Positions 1-8,057 are shown, counted from the first letter of the stretch. The stretch is 64,000 bases of DNA from Succiniclasticum ruminis DSM 9236 (GCF_900112895.1 NZ_FONL01000001.1:283234-347233); one strand, 5' to 3'. Notes: generated from the sequence alone by a model not told the origin. Program-made: numbers and translations.

Positions 1-732
1 TACGGCATGACAGGCGTGAAATCCAACAGCGGGCTGACCGGCGGTTCCGCCAAAAAGCTGAAGGAATACATTACGGCAGCTGCGGGCAAAAAGAAACAGG
101 ATCTGTTAGGTCCTGTTGCCGGAACGGCCGTTATGTATGCCCTGGCCGCGGCGGAGGCCAATGCGGCCATGGGACGCATCGTGGCGGCGCCTACCGCGGG
201 AGCCAGCGGGATCTTGCCGGGGGTGCTGCTGTCGCTGAAGGAAAACTGCGGCGTGCCCAGAAAGAAACTGGTGGAGGCTCTTCTGGTGGCCGGCGTGATC
301 GGCGAAGTGATCGCCAACCGGGCATCCATCGCCGGCGCTACCGGAGGCTGCCAGGCTGAATGCGGCAGCGGCGCGGCCATGGCCGCGGGCGCGGTGGTCT
401 ATGTTTTCGGGGGAAACGGTAACCAGATCGGCGACGCGGTTTCCATCGTTTTTAAAAATATGCTGGGACTGGTATGCGATCCGGTGGCGGGTCTGGTGGA
501 GGTCCCCTGCATCAAACGCAACGCAGGCAGTGTAATGCAGTGCCTGCTGGCCGCGGAACTGGCGCTGGCCGGCGTGGGCAGTTTCATTCCGGCGGATGAG
601 GCAATCGACGCCATGGACAAGGTAGGACGTTCCCTGCCCGGCGGGCTCCGGGAAACGGCGGAAGGCGGACTGGCCGTGACCCCGACGGCAAAAGTCTGGA
701 CAGAGAATTATTTTAAAAAGATTCATGGTTGA
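1..732 (+). CDS. sdaAA: L-serine dehydratase, iron-sulfur type, alpha subunit (5' truncated by window edge)
   Basis: Deaminates L-serine to pyruvate and ammonia in the cytoplasm, as the alpha chain of the two-subunit [4Fe-4S] enzyme found in anaerobic Firmicutes. The reading frame is open from base 1. The first visible residues (YGMTGVKSNSGLTGG) lie inside the family, so about 50 N-terminal residues are missing; 243 residues are visible against a usual length near 290. The conserved cysteines expected to hold the cluster are seen in GGCQAE, LVCDP and EVPC. Family blocks GASGILPGV and KNMLGLVCDP are intact. The beta subunit gene would be expected just upstream, outside the window. The stop codon overlaps the -35 hexamer of the following tRNA promoter. 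Confidence 0.96.
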   Translation, partial: YGMTGVKSNSGLTGGSAKKLKEYITAAAGKKKQDLLGPVAGTAVMYALAAAEANAAMGRIVAAPTAGASGILPGVLLSLKENCGVPRKKLVEALLVAGVIGEVIANRASIAGATGGCQAECGSGAAMAAGAVVYVFGGNGNQIGDAVSIVFKNMLGLVCDPVAGLVEVPCIKRNAGSVMQCLLAAELALAGVGSFIPADEAIDAMDKVGRSLPGGLRETAEGGLAVTPTAKVWTENYFKKIHG

Positions 733-757
733 CAGGTAAATTTGCCTGTGTTATAAT
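729..757 (+). promoter_or_regulatory. Consensus sigma-70 promoter of the His-Gln-Lys tRNA operon
   Basis: TTGACA (729-734) and TATAAT (752-757) match both consensus hexamers exactly, with a 17-base spacer. The -35 element overlaps the sdaAA stop codon (730-732). The first tRNA begins 29 bases after the -10 box. Confidence 0.93.
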
Positions 758-785
758 AATTTCCGTCATTAAGCGACGCTTATAT

Positions 786-862
786 GGTGGGTATGGTGAA
801 GCGGTTAACACGGCGGATTGTGGCTCCGTTACGCGCAGGTTCAAATCCTGTTACCCACCCCA
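786..862 (+). tRNA. tRNA-His (anticodon GTG)
   Basis: Cloverleaf with the acceptor stem GTGGGTA/TACCCAC, the extra 5' G (-1) typical of tRNA-His opposite C73, anticodon GTG in the loop, a TTCAAAT T-loop and an encoded CCA end. It is the first of three tRNAs in the operon. Confidence 0.97.
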
Positions 863-874
863 ATTTTTTCATTT

Positions 875-950
875 TGGGGTGTAGCCAAGTCGGTAAGGCA
901 CAGGACTTTGACTCCTGTATGCGTAGGTTCGAGCCCTGCCACCCCAGCCA
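875..950 (+). tRNA. tRNA-Gln (anticodon TTG)
   Basis: Acceptor stem TGGGGTG/CACCCCA with G73 and encoded CCA. The anticodon loop reads CTTTGAC with TTG as anticodon. It lies 12 bases after tRNA-His in the same transcript. The weak U1-A72 pair with G73 is typical of tRNA-Gln. Confidence 0.97.
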
Positions 951-959
951 GATTTTAAC

Positions 960-1035
960 GGTCCATTAGCTCAGTTGGTAGAGCACCTGACTTTTAATCA
1001 GGGTGTCCCGCGTTCGAGTCGCGGATGGATCACCA
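960..1035 (+). tRNA. tRNA-Lys (anticodon TTT)
   Basis: Acceptor stem GGTCCAT/ATGGATC, discriminator A and encoded CCA. The anticodon loop carries TTT, with a normal D arm (AGCTCAGTTGGTAGAGC) and TTCGAGT T-loop. It is the last gene of the operon, directly before a terminator. Confidence 0.97.
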
Positions 1036-1042
1036 GAAAAAC

Positions 1043-1073
1043 AACTCCTGTTCTCCGGGAACAGGAGTTTTTT
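1043..1073 (+). terminator. Intrinsic terminator of the tRNA operon
   Basis: An 11-bp perfect stem, AACTCCTGTTC (1043-1053) with GAACAGGAGTT (1059-1069), has a five-base loop and is followed by a T run. Confidence 0.93.
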
Positions 1074-1268
1074 ATTTGCGCCGGCAACAGGGGGTAGTAT
1101 TTTTCTTCGTAATCGTATATAATAAATTAGTTATAAGGGAAAGTGTTTTTATGATTTGCTATTAATAACACTGCGCATTCCGGAGTAAAATTTCCCCAAC
1201 GGAAGAAAACCGGATGTTCATTTAGTAATGGCGAATCATGAAATCACGCAGGAAAGGAGGAACCGGCC

Positions 1269-2219
1269 ATGTACAAAATTTTGAAAAGCTCCAACACCGG
1301 CGTTGATGAATTCGACATCGAAGACATGGAAAAAGGCTGCTGGATCGATATCGTCGCCCCTTCTACGGAAGAAATCGATGAAATCGCCGAAGCAACCCAT
1401 ATTTCCAGAGACTTTCTGACAGCCGCTCTGGACCGGGAAGAAAAAGCCCGTACGGAAATTGACGAAGAGCAGCTTCTGGTCGTCATCGACATTCCTTTTT
1501 TCCGCAGCAACAAAGATTATGACACCATGCCGTTAGGCATCATTGTCACAAAAGACGTCATCGTTACCGTCTGTCTGGAAAGCAACGCGGTCACGTCCGG
1601 CTTTAACGCCAGAACGTTCAAAATGTTCAGCACCTATAAGAAGACCCGGTTCCTGTTCCAGATCCTGTATAAATCGGCTACGTTGTATCTGAAATATATC
1701 CGCAACATCATCCGCAGGACAGATGATTTGGAAGCGCATCTGCGTCAGGCCATGGAAAATTCCAAGCTGTTCAGCATGCTGGACCTGCAGAAATCCCTGA
1801 CCTATTTCACCACGTCCCTGCGCAGCAATTACATGGTGACGGAAAAACTGCTGCGGCTGCGCACCACCGCCCAGACACAGCAGCTGATCAAGATGTACGA
1901 AGAAGACGAGGACCTGCTGGACGATGTTATCGTAGAATACAAGCAGGCCATTGAAATGGTCGAGATGTACAGCCACATCGTGCAGAGCATGATGGAAGTG
2001 TTCGCTTCCATCATCAGCAACAACCTGAACCTGGTGATGCGGTTCCTGGCTTCGGTCACCATCATCCTGGCCATCCCCACGTTTATCTCCGGCCTGTGGG
2101 GCATGAACGTGCCGGTACCTTTCGCAGAGTTTACCCACGGTTTCTACATCGTGTTCGGACTCGCCTGCGTGGTCAGCCTGCTGGCCGGCTACTGGCTGTG
2201 GAAAAAGCATATGTTCTGA
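1269..2219 (+). CDS. corA: CorA-family magnesium/divalent cation transporter
   Basis: Inner-membrane channel for Mg2+ and related divalent ions; the family works as a pentamer with a large cytoplasmic N-terminal domain. The 316-residue protein has the signature Gly-Met-Asn at residues 278-280 (in WGMNVP). A hydrophobic helix lies on each side, about residues 255-276 and 288-311, and the protein ends in a short basic tail (WLWKKHMF). A GGAGG ribosome site precedes the ATG. It stands alone: the tRNA terminator lies upstream and a bidirectional-looking terminator follows. About 190 bases of AT-rich leader precede it, with a TATAAT at 1118-1123 but no convincing -35. I saw no M-box magnesium riboswitch. 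Substrate choice between Mg2+, Co2+ and Ni2+ cannot be read from the sequence. Confidence 0.93.
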   Translation: MYKILKSSNTGVDEFDIEDMEKGCWIDIVAPSTEEIDEIAEATHISRDFLTAALDREEKARTEIDEEQLLVVIDIPFFRSNKDYDTMPLGIIVTKDVIVTVCLESNAVTSGFNARTFKMFSTYKKTRFLFQILYKSATLYLKYIRNIIRRTDDLEAHLRQAMENSKLFSMLDLQKSLTYFTTSLRSNYMVTEKLLRLRTTAQTQQLIKMYEEDEDLLDDVIVEYKQAIEMVEMYSHIVQSMMEVFASIISNNLNLVMRFLASVTIILAIPTFISGLWGMNVPVPFAEFTHGFYIVFGLACVVSLLAGYWLWKKHMF

Positions 2220-2235
2220 ATCGGAGCGATAAAAC

Positions 2236-2272
2236 AAAAAGGCAGTTCCCAAATCGGGAACTGCCTTTTTTA
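2236..2272 (+). terminator. Intrinsic terminator after corA, likely bidirectional
   Basis: Stem AAAAAGGCAGTTCCC (2236-2250) pairs perfectly with GGGAACTGCCTTTTT (2256-2270), flanked by A and T runs. It can therefore also end the leftward universal stress transcript whose stop is at 2357. Confidence 0.92.
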
Positions 2273-2356
2273 TGTTGTTTTGCCGATAACTGTTTTATCA
2301 GTAACTTTTTTCCGGTAACTGTCCGCTGCAGTGGCTGTATCGCCATTACCCAACGG

Positions 2357-2800
2357 TTATTTTACAATCAGTACCGGAATGTTGGAATACTGGGAGATTT
2401 TAGTACTTACGCTGCCCAGGAAGAATTCAGCCAGACCGGAAAGCCCGCGGCTGCCCAGCACGATGGCATCCGCCTTCTCCGCTTTGGAAATGGTCAGGAT
2501 CCGTTCGGAAGGATGCCCCAGTTCAATCCTGTAGTCGGCAGCGCCGGTAAAACCGGTCTCTGTCACTTTTTCCCTGGCCCGGGCCAGTATCTCTTTCCCT
2601 ACTTCTTCCAGATCCGCGTTACTCTGGCTGATAATATTGTGGTCCAGGGGAACCGCCAGCAACGCAGCATTATTATAGGGCTGGATAACCGTCAGCACCA
2701 GCAGCTCGCCCTCAAACTTTTCTGCCAGGGCGCAGGCCTGCTCCAACGCGCGCCAGGCGCTTTCCGAACCGTCAACGGGAACAACGATTTTCTTAAACAT
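2357..2800 (-). CDS. Universal stress protein, single UspA domain
   Basis: Small cytoplasmic UspA-fold protein; family members bind nucleotides and help survival under stress or starvation. The 147 residues form one domain: an N-terminal strand with KIVVPVDGS, and near the C-terminus a G-S-R-G-L-S-G-L glycine loop with GSVSTKI, the ATP-binding type of Usp. I chose the ATG at 2800 (MFKKIV) because AGAAGG lies seven bases upstream; in-frame ATGs at 2806 and 2818 would overlap or precede that site. It is transcribed leftwards towards the shared terminator at 2236-2272. A two-domain paralogue lies at 37994-38833. The exact ligand and trigger are unknown. Confidence 0.9.
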   Translation of the reverse strand: MFKKIVVPVDGSESAWRALEQACALAEKFEGELLVLTVIQPYNNAALLAVPLDHNIISQSNADLEEVGKEILARAREKVTETGFTGAADYRIELGHPSERILTISKAEKADAIVLGSRGLSGLAEFFLGSVSTKISQYSNIPVLIVK

Positions 2801-2857
2801 GTTCATCCCTTCTTTCATTATTTCTGTGTATCAGGCAGAGCCGCCTGAAAGGATCTT

Positions 2858-3292
2858 CTACTCCTGCTCTTCTTCTGCGGCGCTGTTAATTTTCTGTTTC
2901 GGTTTGCCGTGTTTCCGCAGTTCACGTTCCGCCGCCCGTTTTTCCCGCGCCTCACGGATACGTCTGGACTTGGAACTTTCCCTCCGCTGGAAATCCGTTT
3001 CCGGTTTTGCCTGGGGCTCGATGTAGGTGCCGTGATTCCCGAACCGGTAATACAACGCATAACCGATGATCAGCGCAATGGGGATAAAACCGACCAGATA
3101 CCGCCATTTCCCCGCCGTAAGCATCAGGAAATTATAGCCCAGGGCGAAAATGGGAATCAGGATATAACTCAATATCCTCGCATTCCGGGAACCCCGGCCA
3201 AAGAAACGCATGATTGCCACCCAGACGATAACGCCTACGGCAAAGCTGACAAATGACATGAACAGTAAAAACAGGAATATCTCGAAATTCAA
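2858..3292 (-). CDS. Small membrane protein of unknown function
   Basis: A 144-residue protein I do not recognise. The N-terminal half has three likely membrane helices (about residues 5-28, 40-60 and 65-82). The C-terminal half (from about 95) is strongly charged, rich in Arg, Lys and Glu, and probably a cytoplasmic helical tail, ending in EEEQE. The ATG is preceded by GGAGG. It lies 57 bases before the Usp gene on the same strand and could share its transcript. Three membrane segments plus a charged tail suggest a scaffold or regulator of the inner membrane, but nothing fixes a role. Confidence 0.75.
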   Translation of the reverse strand: MNFEIFLFLLFMSFVSFAVGVIVWVAIMRFFGRGSRNARILSYILIPIFALGYNFLMLTAGKWRYLVGFIPIALIIGYALYYRFGNHGTYIEPQAKPETDFQRRESSKSRRIREAREKRAAERELRKHGKPKQKINSAAEEEQE

Positions 3293-3371
3293 ATCAGAAA
3301 ACCTCCAAACGCTGTATTTCTACAATTAGTTATTTTTTCTGCAGTTACTTGTTTCTTCCGCAACTGCTTAT

Positions 3372-3854
3372 TTACACATCAAACTTCTTCGTTTCGTCGC
3401 CCAGCGGCTTGTCCTTGTCCGGATCATTCTTAAAGAGATCGATGTTGTCCTTCGCGTATTTTACCGCGTCGTCATACACTTTCTTGAATGCGCTCAAGTC
3501 TTTCGGCTTGCCGGCCTTGATCCATTCCATAACGACCCGGCCCAGACCATAGGTCATGCCGACGGCCAGGGGGATCTGCAGGGGGGCAAAGGGAATCAGC
3601 GTCGCCAGCTTGCCGCCGGCAAATACCGTGCCCATGGAACCCAGCAGGCTCACCGCTGCTTTTTCCGTAATCTTTTCTTCATAAACCGAGCCGATCTTCA
3701 TGATCATATAAATATCATTGGCGATCGTGGAAAGTGTACCGAGCCCCGGAACCACCACAATTACGCCGGCGCGGGCCGCCGCCCATTTGCACAGGGAAAG
3801 AGCTTCTTCCTCCCTGTCCTTATCGTCGATTACCGTGATTTTTTCATCTGCCAT
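3372..3854 (-). CDS. DUF697-like membrane-associated protein
   Basis: A 160-residue protein starting at the ATG of MADEKITV, chosen because GGAGG sits seven bases upstream; an in-frame codon at 3881 lacks such a site. The centre (about residues 20-110) is hydrophobic and glycine-rich (VVVPGLGTLSTIAND, then SLLGSMGTVFAGGKLATLIP). This pattern resembles the DUF697 region found in YcjF-like and GTPase-associated proteins. The rest is charged, with a Lys/Asp-rich C-terminus. No GTPase domain is present, so it would act alone or with a distant partner. Assignment to DUF697 is by pattern only. Confidence 0.6.
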   Translation of the reverse strand: MADEKITVIDDKDREEEALSLCKWAAARAGVIVVVPGLGTLSTIANDIYMIMKIGSVYEEKITEKAAVSLLGSMGTVFAGGKLATLIPFAPLQIPLAVGMTYGLGRVVMEWIKAGKPKDLSAFKKVYDDAVKYAKDNIDLFKNDPDKDKPLGDETKKFDV

Positions 3855-3984
3855 AATTAAACCTCCAAAACATAACTTCATCTGAAAAAAATCATCACAG
3901 CCTGTACCCAGCTAATTATATACTATGCGTTCCCCGTTTGCAAGAAATCGCAGGGGCCTCCAAAACATTTCACAGTTTTCCCGC

Positions 3985-4389
3985 TCAGCAGTCCGGTTCG
4001 TCCATTAAAGGCAGCGGCGGCCTGTCAAGTTTTGCGCCGTTTTCCTCGACATACTTTGTATGCAGCGCCGTCAATGGCACAATGACTGCCATAAAATGCT
4101 TTTCGCCATTTTTCTCCAGAAACGGATACAGCGTTGCCAGTTTTTCCTTTGTATCTACAATTTCAATAATCAGCGGCAGATTATAACTCCCGCTGAAAAA
4201 GACAGGCACCGCCCGGCCGTCGTTGCCCCGGATCTGCCTTCCGTAGCCCGCGTCGGCCCGGATCATGGTACCGCCGCCCAGACCGAGACGCCGCGCCTCT
4301 TTAAATACAGCCTTGTAAAAGGGCTCATCCCCGCACAGTACATCTTCCGCAGTAAAAATCTTCAATTCATAAAGCTTGACAAATTTCAT
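3985..4389 (-). CDS. DUF190 PII-like protein
   Basis: A 134-residue DUF190-family protein. This group has a ferredoxin-like fold resembling PII signalling proteins and is often found beside fluoride (CrcB) or other channels. Features seen: KLYELKIFTAED at the N-terminus, FYKAVFKEARRLGLGGGT, and LPLIIEIVDTKEKL, the family's IEIVD block. The ATG at 4389 was preferred over a GTG nine bases upstream because AGAGGTG is correctly spaced before it. No channel gene is adjacent, so the usual context clue is missing. Its ligand is not known from the sequence. Confidence 0.8.
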   Translation of the reverse strand: MKFVKLYELKIFTAEDVLCGDEPFYKAVFKEARRLGLGGGTMIRADAGYGRQIRGNDGRAVPVFFSGSYNLPLIIEIVDTKEKLATLYPFLEKNGEKHFMAVIVPLTALHTKYVEENGAKLDRPPLPLMDEPDC

Positions 4390-4516
4390 ATGCGTCACCT
4401 CTTTCCGGTCCGCCTTTGATCAATATCTTTCTTTAAGCCATAAAATAGCAAGATCAACTGCACCGTTATTTCATTTAAATTATATCATTTTGCCCGCCCG
4501 TATGTAAGTATTTTAT

Positions 4517-4545
4517 TTGCATAATGCAACCCGATAGAGTAAAAT
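4517..4545 (+). promoter_or_regulatory. Promoter of the HAD phosphatase gene
   Basis: TTGCAT (4517-4522) and TAAAAT (4540-4545) are separated by 17 bases, about 35 bases upstream of the start codon. Confidence 0.75.
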
Positions 4546-4581
4546 TATATCGTAATCAGTATTCTAACCGGAGGGACATTC

Positions 4582-5277
4582 ATGCTATACCTGGCCTGGG
4601 ATATCGACGGAACCCTGCTGCTGACCAACCGCGCAGGCTATGACGCGCTGCAGGAAGCCACCTGCGATTATTTTTACAGAAAAGAGCCCTATGTTTTTAA
4701 ACATACGCTGGCCGGCTGTACGGATTCATCCATCATCAAAGAGATCGTAACGGATATCAAGGGCCACTGCACCAGTGGCTGGGCCGCCTCGCTGAGCCTG
4801 AAATACGAAATGTATCTGAAGCAGCACCTGAAACTGCATAAAGGCCGGCTGATGCCCAACGTGGAAAAGACGCTGCAGTATCTGAAGGAAAACGCGCCGG
4901 ACGTTACCAGCCTGCTGTTAACGGGCAACACCACCAACGCAGCACGGGACAAGGTAACGGAATACGGCATCGCGCAGTATTTTGACTTCCGGCACGGCGC
5001 ATACGGCGATCTGGCGGAAGACCGCAACGAACTGTCCCGGATTTTATACAACCGCTTGCTGGTGGACGGACTGGTAAAAGACACTTCCCAGATCATCGTC
5101 ATCGGCGATACCCCCAGCGACGCCCGGTGCGCCGCCGCCATCGGGGCCCGCTGCATCATCGTCCTGACCGGCAGCGAGTTTAAGCCGGAAGATTTTGCCG
5201 ACTGCACTCCCTGGAAAATCTGGAAAACGCTTCCCGACGATCCGGCGGAGTTTGTTAAGGAAATCAGCGAAGCGTAA
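4582..5277 (+). CDS. HAD-superfamily hydrolase, phosphoglycolate-phosphatase-like
   Basis: Cytoplasmic HAD phosphatase of 231 residues. Motif I is WDIDGTLL near the start, with nucleophile and acid Asp in D-x-D-G-T. Motif II is LLLTGNT at about residue 112-118. Motif IV is IVIGDTPSDARCA at about 172-184. An alpha-helical cap lies between motifs I and II, as in subfamily I enzymes such as phosphoglycolate phosphatase and beta-phosphoglucomutase. GGAGGG precedes the ATG and a good promoter lies just upstream. The substrate cannot be read; metabolite repair or sugar-phosphate turnover is typical. The gene to the right starts 101 bases later without an obvious terminator between. Confidence 0.88.
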   Translation: MLYLAWDIDGTLLLTNRAGYDALQEATCDYFYRKEPYVFKHTLAGCTDSSIIKEIVTDIKGHCTSGWAASLSLKYEMYLKQHLKLHKGRLMPNVEKTLQYLKENAPDVTSLLLTGNTTNAARDKVTEYGIAQYFDFRHGAYGDLAEDRNELSRILYNRLLVDGLVKDTSQIIVIGDTPSDARCAAAIGARCIIVLTGSEFKPEDFADCTPWKIWKTLPDDPAEFVKEISEA

Positions 5278-5378
5278 TGAACGTTTCGCCGGGAGAACAT
5301 ATTTTGGCAGGCATTGACGCAGGCGCGAATAACAATCGTTGCCCGTACAATCAAAGCATGTTTTTATGAAAGGCATAT

Positions 5379-6152
5379 ATGAAACAGTCTAAATTATTTT
5401 TCTCTGGCATAATCGTTTCACTCCTTGCAGGCTTTGCAGTCCAGCCTGCGGCGGAAGCGTTCAGCAGCGCTGACCTGGCCGCCGTAACCGGCGGGCAAAA
5501 CTGTTCCCATGCGGACCTGAGCCACGCCAACCTGAGCGGCGCCGATCTGACGGGTCTGGACCTGACCGGGGCCAACCTGGAGAACGCAAACCTGACCGGA
5601 GCCAGGCTGGAGCGGACCATCCTGGACAAAGCCAGCCTGCAGGGCTGCAAACTGAAGCGGGCCGTCTTTTCCGAAGCCCGGTTGTCCGGCGCCAGTTTTA
5701 AAGACGCCGAAGCGCCATATGCGTATTTCGGTCATGCGGATATGACAAACGCGGACCTGTCCGGCGGTGATTTTTACCGCGCGGATTTCCGCGGCGCCAA
5801 ACTGACGGGCGTTACGGCCTACACCGGGAATTTCCAGGAATCAACGTTCGACAAAGCCGACCTGCACCGGAGTGATTTTACATTTGCCAACCTGTCCTAC
5901 TGCTGGATGTATGAAGCCGATCTGTCGGACAGCCTCTTTGCCGGGGCCAACCTGTATGAGGTCCACGCCCACGGCATTAAGGCGCAACGCGCGAATTTCA
6001 CCAGCGCCAAACTGGGGAAAGCCACGCTGACCAACGGGGATTTTACGGAAGCCGTGTTCGAAAATGCCATGCTGGACAACGCGGAAATGAAAGGCGCCGT
6101 ACTGAAAGATACCGTGTGGGGAACAGCCTTTAAAGAAAAGACTGTCTTTTAA
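5379..6152 (+). CDS. Exported pentapeptide-repeat protein
   Basis: A 257-residue protein with an N-terminal signal peptide (charged start, hydrophobic stretch, A-E-A cleavage site near residue 27). From about residue 42 to the end it consists of pentapeptide repeats of the A(D/N)LXX type, such as HADLS, HANLS, GADLT and GANLE. Such repeats fold as a four-sided right-handed beta helix. Known cytoplasmic relatives mimic DNA, but an exported one more likely serves as a surface or periplasmic scaffold (inference). The start follows a GAAAGG site. The next gene, also exported, begins 12 bases after the stop with its own AAGGAGG, so the two are probably co-translated from one mRNA. Confidence 0.9.
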   Translation: MKQSKLFFSGIIVSLLAGFAVQPAAEAFSSADLAAVTGGQNCSHADLSHANLSGADLTGLDLTGANLENANLTGARLERTILDKASLQGCKLKRAVFSEARLSGASFKDAEAPYAYFGHADMTNADLSGGDFYRADFRGAKLTGVTAYTGNFQESTFDKADLHRSDFTFANLSYCWMYEADLSDSLFAGANLYEVHAHGIKAQRANFTSAKLGKATLTNGDFTEAVFENAMLDNAEMKGAVLKDTVWGTAFKEKTVF

Positions 6153-6163
6153 AAGGAGGTAAC

Positions 6164-6988
6164 ATGAAAAGATTATTTTTATTCGTTCTGACAACCGTCC
6201 TTGCGTTAACGTTCACCCTCACCGCAGCGGCCAATCCTTACGGCGGCCTGCCCAGGTCCCACACCTTCCCTCCGGGGATGAGCCCCGCCGAAACGGTGGA
6301 ATATTTCCACCATAAAATTACCGACGGCGAGCCGGGGCTGGCCTGGGACATACTGACAGAAGATTATAAAAACGCATTCAGAAGCTACGATAGTTTTGCG
6401 CAGGGTTACCGGACAACCATCTCCAGCCGCCCCAGCCGTTTCCGCATGCTGCAGCGGGACCCTGATACCCTGGAGATGTTTTACCTGCTGAAAGCGGAAG
6501 ACTGGGAAAACGACCGGCAGATTGTGGTGCAGACCTTTGAATGTTCCGCCATTATGAAACGGATAAACGGTTCCTGGAGGATAGACAGTGGCACCGGCAA
6601 ACAGCTTAGCCGCCAGGTACTGGGTTCCCGGGAAACCGCCCGGGCGGTCCTGACGGATTACCATGAATGCATCACCAACAAAGAAATGAGACGGGCCTGG
6701 AGTTTTTTAGGCGACGGCTATAAAAACGCCTTCGGCGATTTCGGCGCCTTCTGTAAGGGATTCACCACCACGGTGAGCAGCGTGATCACGGATGCGGTGA
6801 ACGTGGCCGACGGACCTGACATGACCTCCGTCGAGTATACGCTGACTGCAAAAGATTCCACTCCGGAAACCAACATCGAGCAGGTTTTCAAAGGCATTGC
6901 CAACCTGGAAGTCGTTCCGGGCCGGGGCTGGGTCATCAAATCGGCCGAGAACAAGCTGCAAAGCCGTTACTTCCCGCCCAAGTGGTGA
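6164..6988 (+). CDS. Exported protein with a duplicated domain, unknown function
   Basis: A 274-residue protein with a clear signal peptide ending near A-A-A-N (residue 22-23). The mature part is two copies of a domain of about 110 residues. Matching blocks are AWDILTEDYKNAFRSYDSFAQGY in copy one and AWSFLGDGYKNAFGDFGAFCKGF in copy two, each followed by TT(I/V)SS and a later ...W(R/V)I(D/K)S block. The layout of helices then curved sheet resembles the NTF2-like/DUF4878 group, but this is inference. It is coupled to the upstream pentapeptide gene by a 12-base gap and ends before a strong terminator. No catalytic motif was recognised; a binding role is more likely than an enzyme. Confidence 0.82.
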   Translation: MKRLFLFVLTTVLALTFTLTAAANPYGGLPRSHTFPPGMSPAETVEYFHHKITDGEPGLAWDILTEDYKNAFRSYDSFAQGYRTTISSRPSRFRMLQRDPDTLEMFYLLKAEDWENDRQIVVQTFECSAIMKRINGSWRIDSGTGKQLSRQVLGSRETARAVLTDYHECITNKEMRRAWSFLGDGYKNAFGDFGAFCKGFTTTVSSVITDAVNVADGPDMTSVEYTLTAKDSTPETNIEQVFKGIANLEVVPGRGWVIKSAENKLQSRYFPPKW

Positions 6989-7067
6989 TGGAGAGAAGTT
7001 GCCAGTTCGTTCACCGGAAGCAGTTTGCAAAAAGATTTTCAATATCTATGTATAACATACATAAACT

Positions 7068-7101
7068 AAAGACGGACGTTGATTCCAACGTCCGTCTTTT
7101 A
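7068..7101 (+). terminator. Terminator after the exported-protein pair
   Basis: AAAGACGGACGTT (7068-7080) pairs perfectly with AACGTCCGTCTTT (7087-7099), followed by T-rich sequence. The A run on the other side would also stop leftward lgt transcripts ending at 7164. Confidence 0.92.
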
Positions 7102-7163
7102 TTTTGCGCAATTTGAAGTTATGATGCGATTAACATTATGCAGTTGCTTAGTTACGCAGCCGC

Positions 7164-8057
7164 TTACCTTTTCTTTGCATTCCTGCCCTGTTTACGTTTT
7201 TCTTCTTCCATTGCCGTTCCTGCCGTTTTCCCGGCCTCCCCACCGGTCCGGTCCACGGCACTGCCCGGCAGCATCACACGTTCCGGATCCTGCTTCGCCA
7301 GATAGCCAAAGTACAGGAAAAAGCCGATGCATACCAGCATGAAACCGGAGCTGGTCGCCTGGGCGCTGGTAAGACCGAAGAGCCAGGGCTCCGCGTAATC
7401 GCCCCGCAAAAATTCCAGGCAGAAACGTTCCAGCGAATACAGGAAACCGTACAGACACAGGGCCTGCCCTTTGGCATGGGGAAACGCGCGGAACACCAAA
7501 AGCAGCGCGAAGATCACTACGTCCAGCTGCCCTTCCCACACTTCCGCGGGCCATAAAGGCTGCGTCCCATAGGTTGCCCGGGCCAGCGTCCCCTCGGGAT
7601 AAACGAGACCGAAGTCGCCGCCGGTGGGCGCGCCGAACGCGTCACCGTTCAGCAGGTTGGCCATGCGCCCCACAGCCTGCCCTAAAATCATGGCCGGACA
7701 GACGATATCCGCCAGCGCCAGCCAGTCGATCTTATGCAGCTTGCAGTAAATGATACCGGTAACCAAACCGCCCAGCATACCGCCCTGCACCGCCATACCG
7801 CCCTGCCACACAAACGGGATCTCCAGCAGGTGGTCCTGGTAATAGCTCCAGTCAAAGAAAAACACATCCCACAGGCGGCCGCCGATCAGTCCGGCAAAAC
7901 CGCCGTAAATGCCGATATCCAGCACGTGCTCATGCCAGCGTCCGTCCTGCCGCGCCAGAAAATACGCCGTGCCGGTAGCCAGGAAAATCGCCAGGGTGAG
8001 CATCAGCCCGTACATGCGTATGGGGAAGTCACCTATATGAAATAAATACTGGTGCAT
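7164..8057 (-). CDS. lgt: Prolipoprotein diacylglyceryl transferase
   Basis: Inner-membrane enzyme that transfers diacylglycerol from phosphatidylglycerol to the lipobox cysteine of prolipoproteins, the first step of lipoprotein maturation. The 297 residues begin with the typical FHIGDFPIRMYGLM, have about seven membrane helices, and carry the Lgt signature around GQAVGRMANLLNGDAFGAPT. Conserved LRGDY follows near residue 225. The C-terminus is a basic tail rich in Lys and Arg, longer than in many homologues. Its clients visible in this window include the ABC solute-binding protein, HtrA and the 49287-49787 lipoprotein. It stands alone, convergent with the exported-protein pair. Confidence 0.95.
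   Translation of the reverse strand: MHQYLFHIGDFPIRMYGLMLTLAIFLATGTAYFLARQDGRWHEHVLDIGIYGGFAGLIGGRLWDVFFFDWSYYQDHLLEIPFVWQGGMAVQGGMLGGLVTGIIYCKLHKIDWLALADIVCPAMILGQAVGRMANLLNGDAFGAPTGGDFGLVYPEGTLARATYGTQPLWPAEVWEGQLDVVIFALLLVFRAFPHAKGQALCLYGFLYSLERFCLEFLRGDYAEPWLFGLTSAQATSSGFMLVCIGFFLYFGYLAKQDPERVMLPGSAVDRTGGEAGKTAGTAMEEEKRKQGRNAKKR

Noticed and set aside
784-969. Small rightward frame over the tRNA genes
   Set aside because: It covers tRNA-His and tRNA-Gln; the protein has no sense and the RNAs are certain.
1080-1268. M-box magnesium riboswitch before corA
   Set aside because: None of the conserved M-box blocks was found in the 190-base leader.
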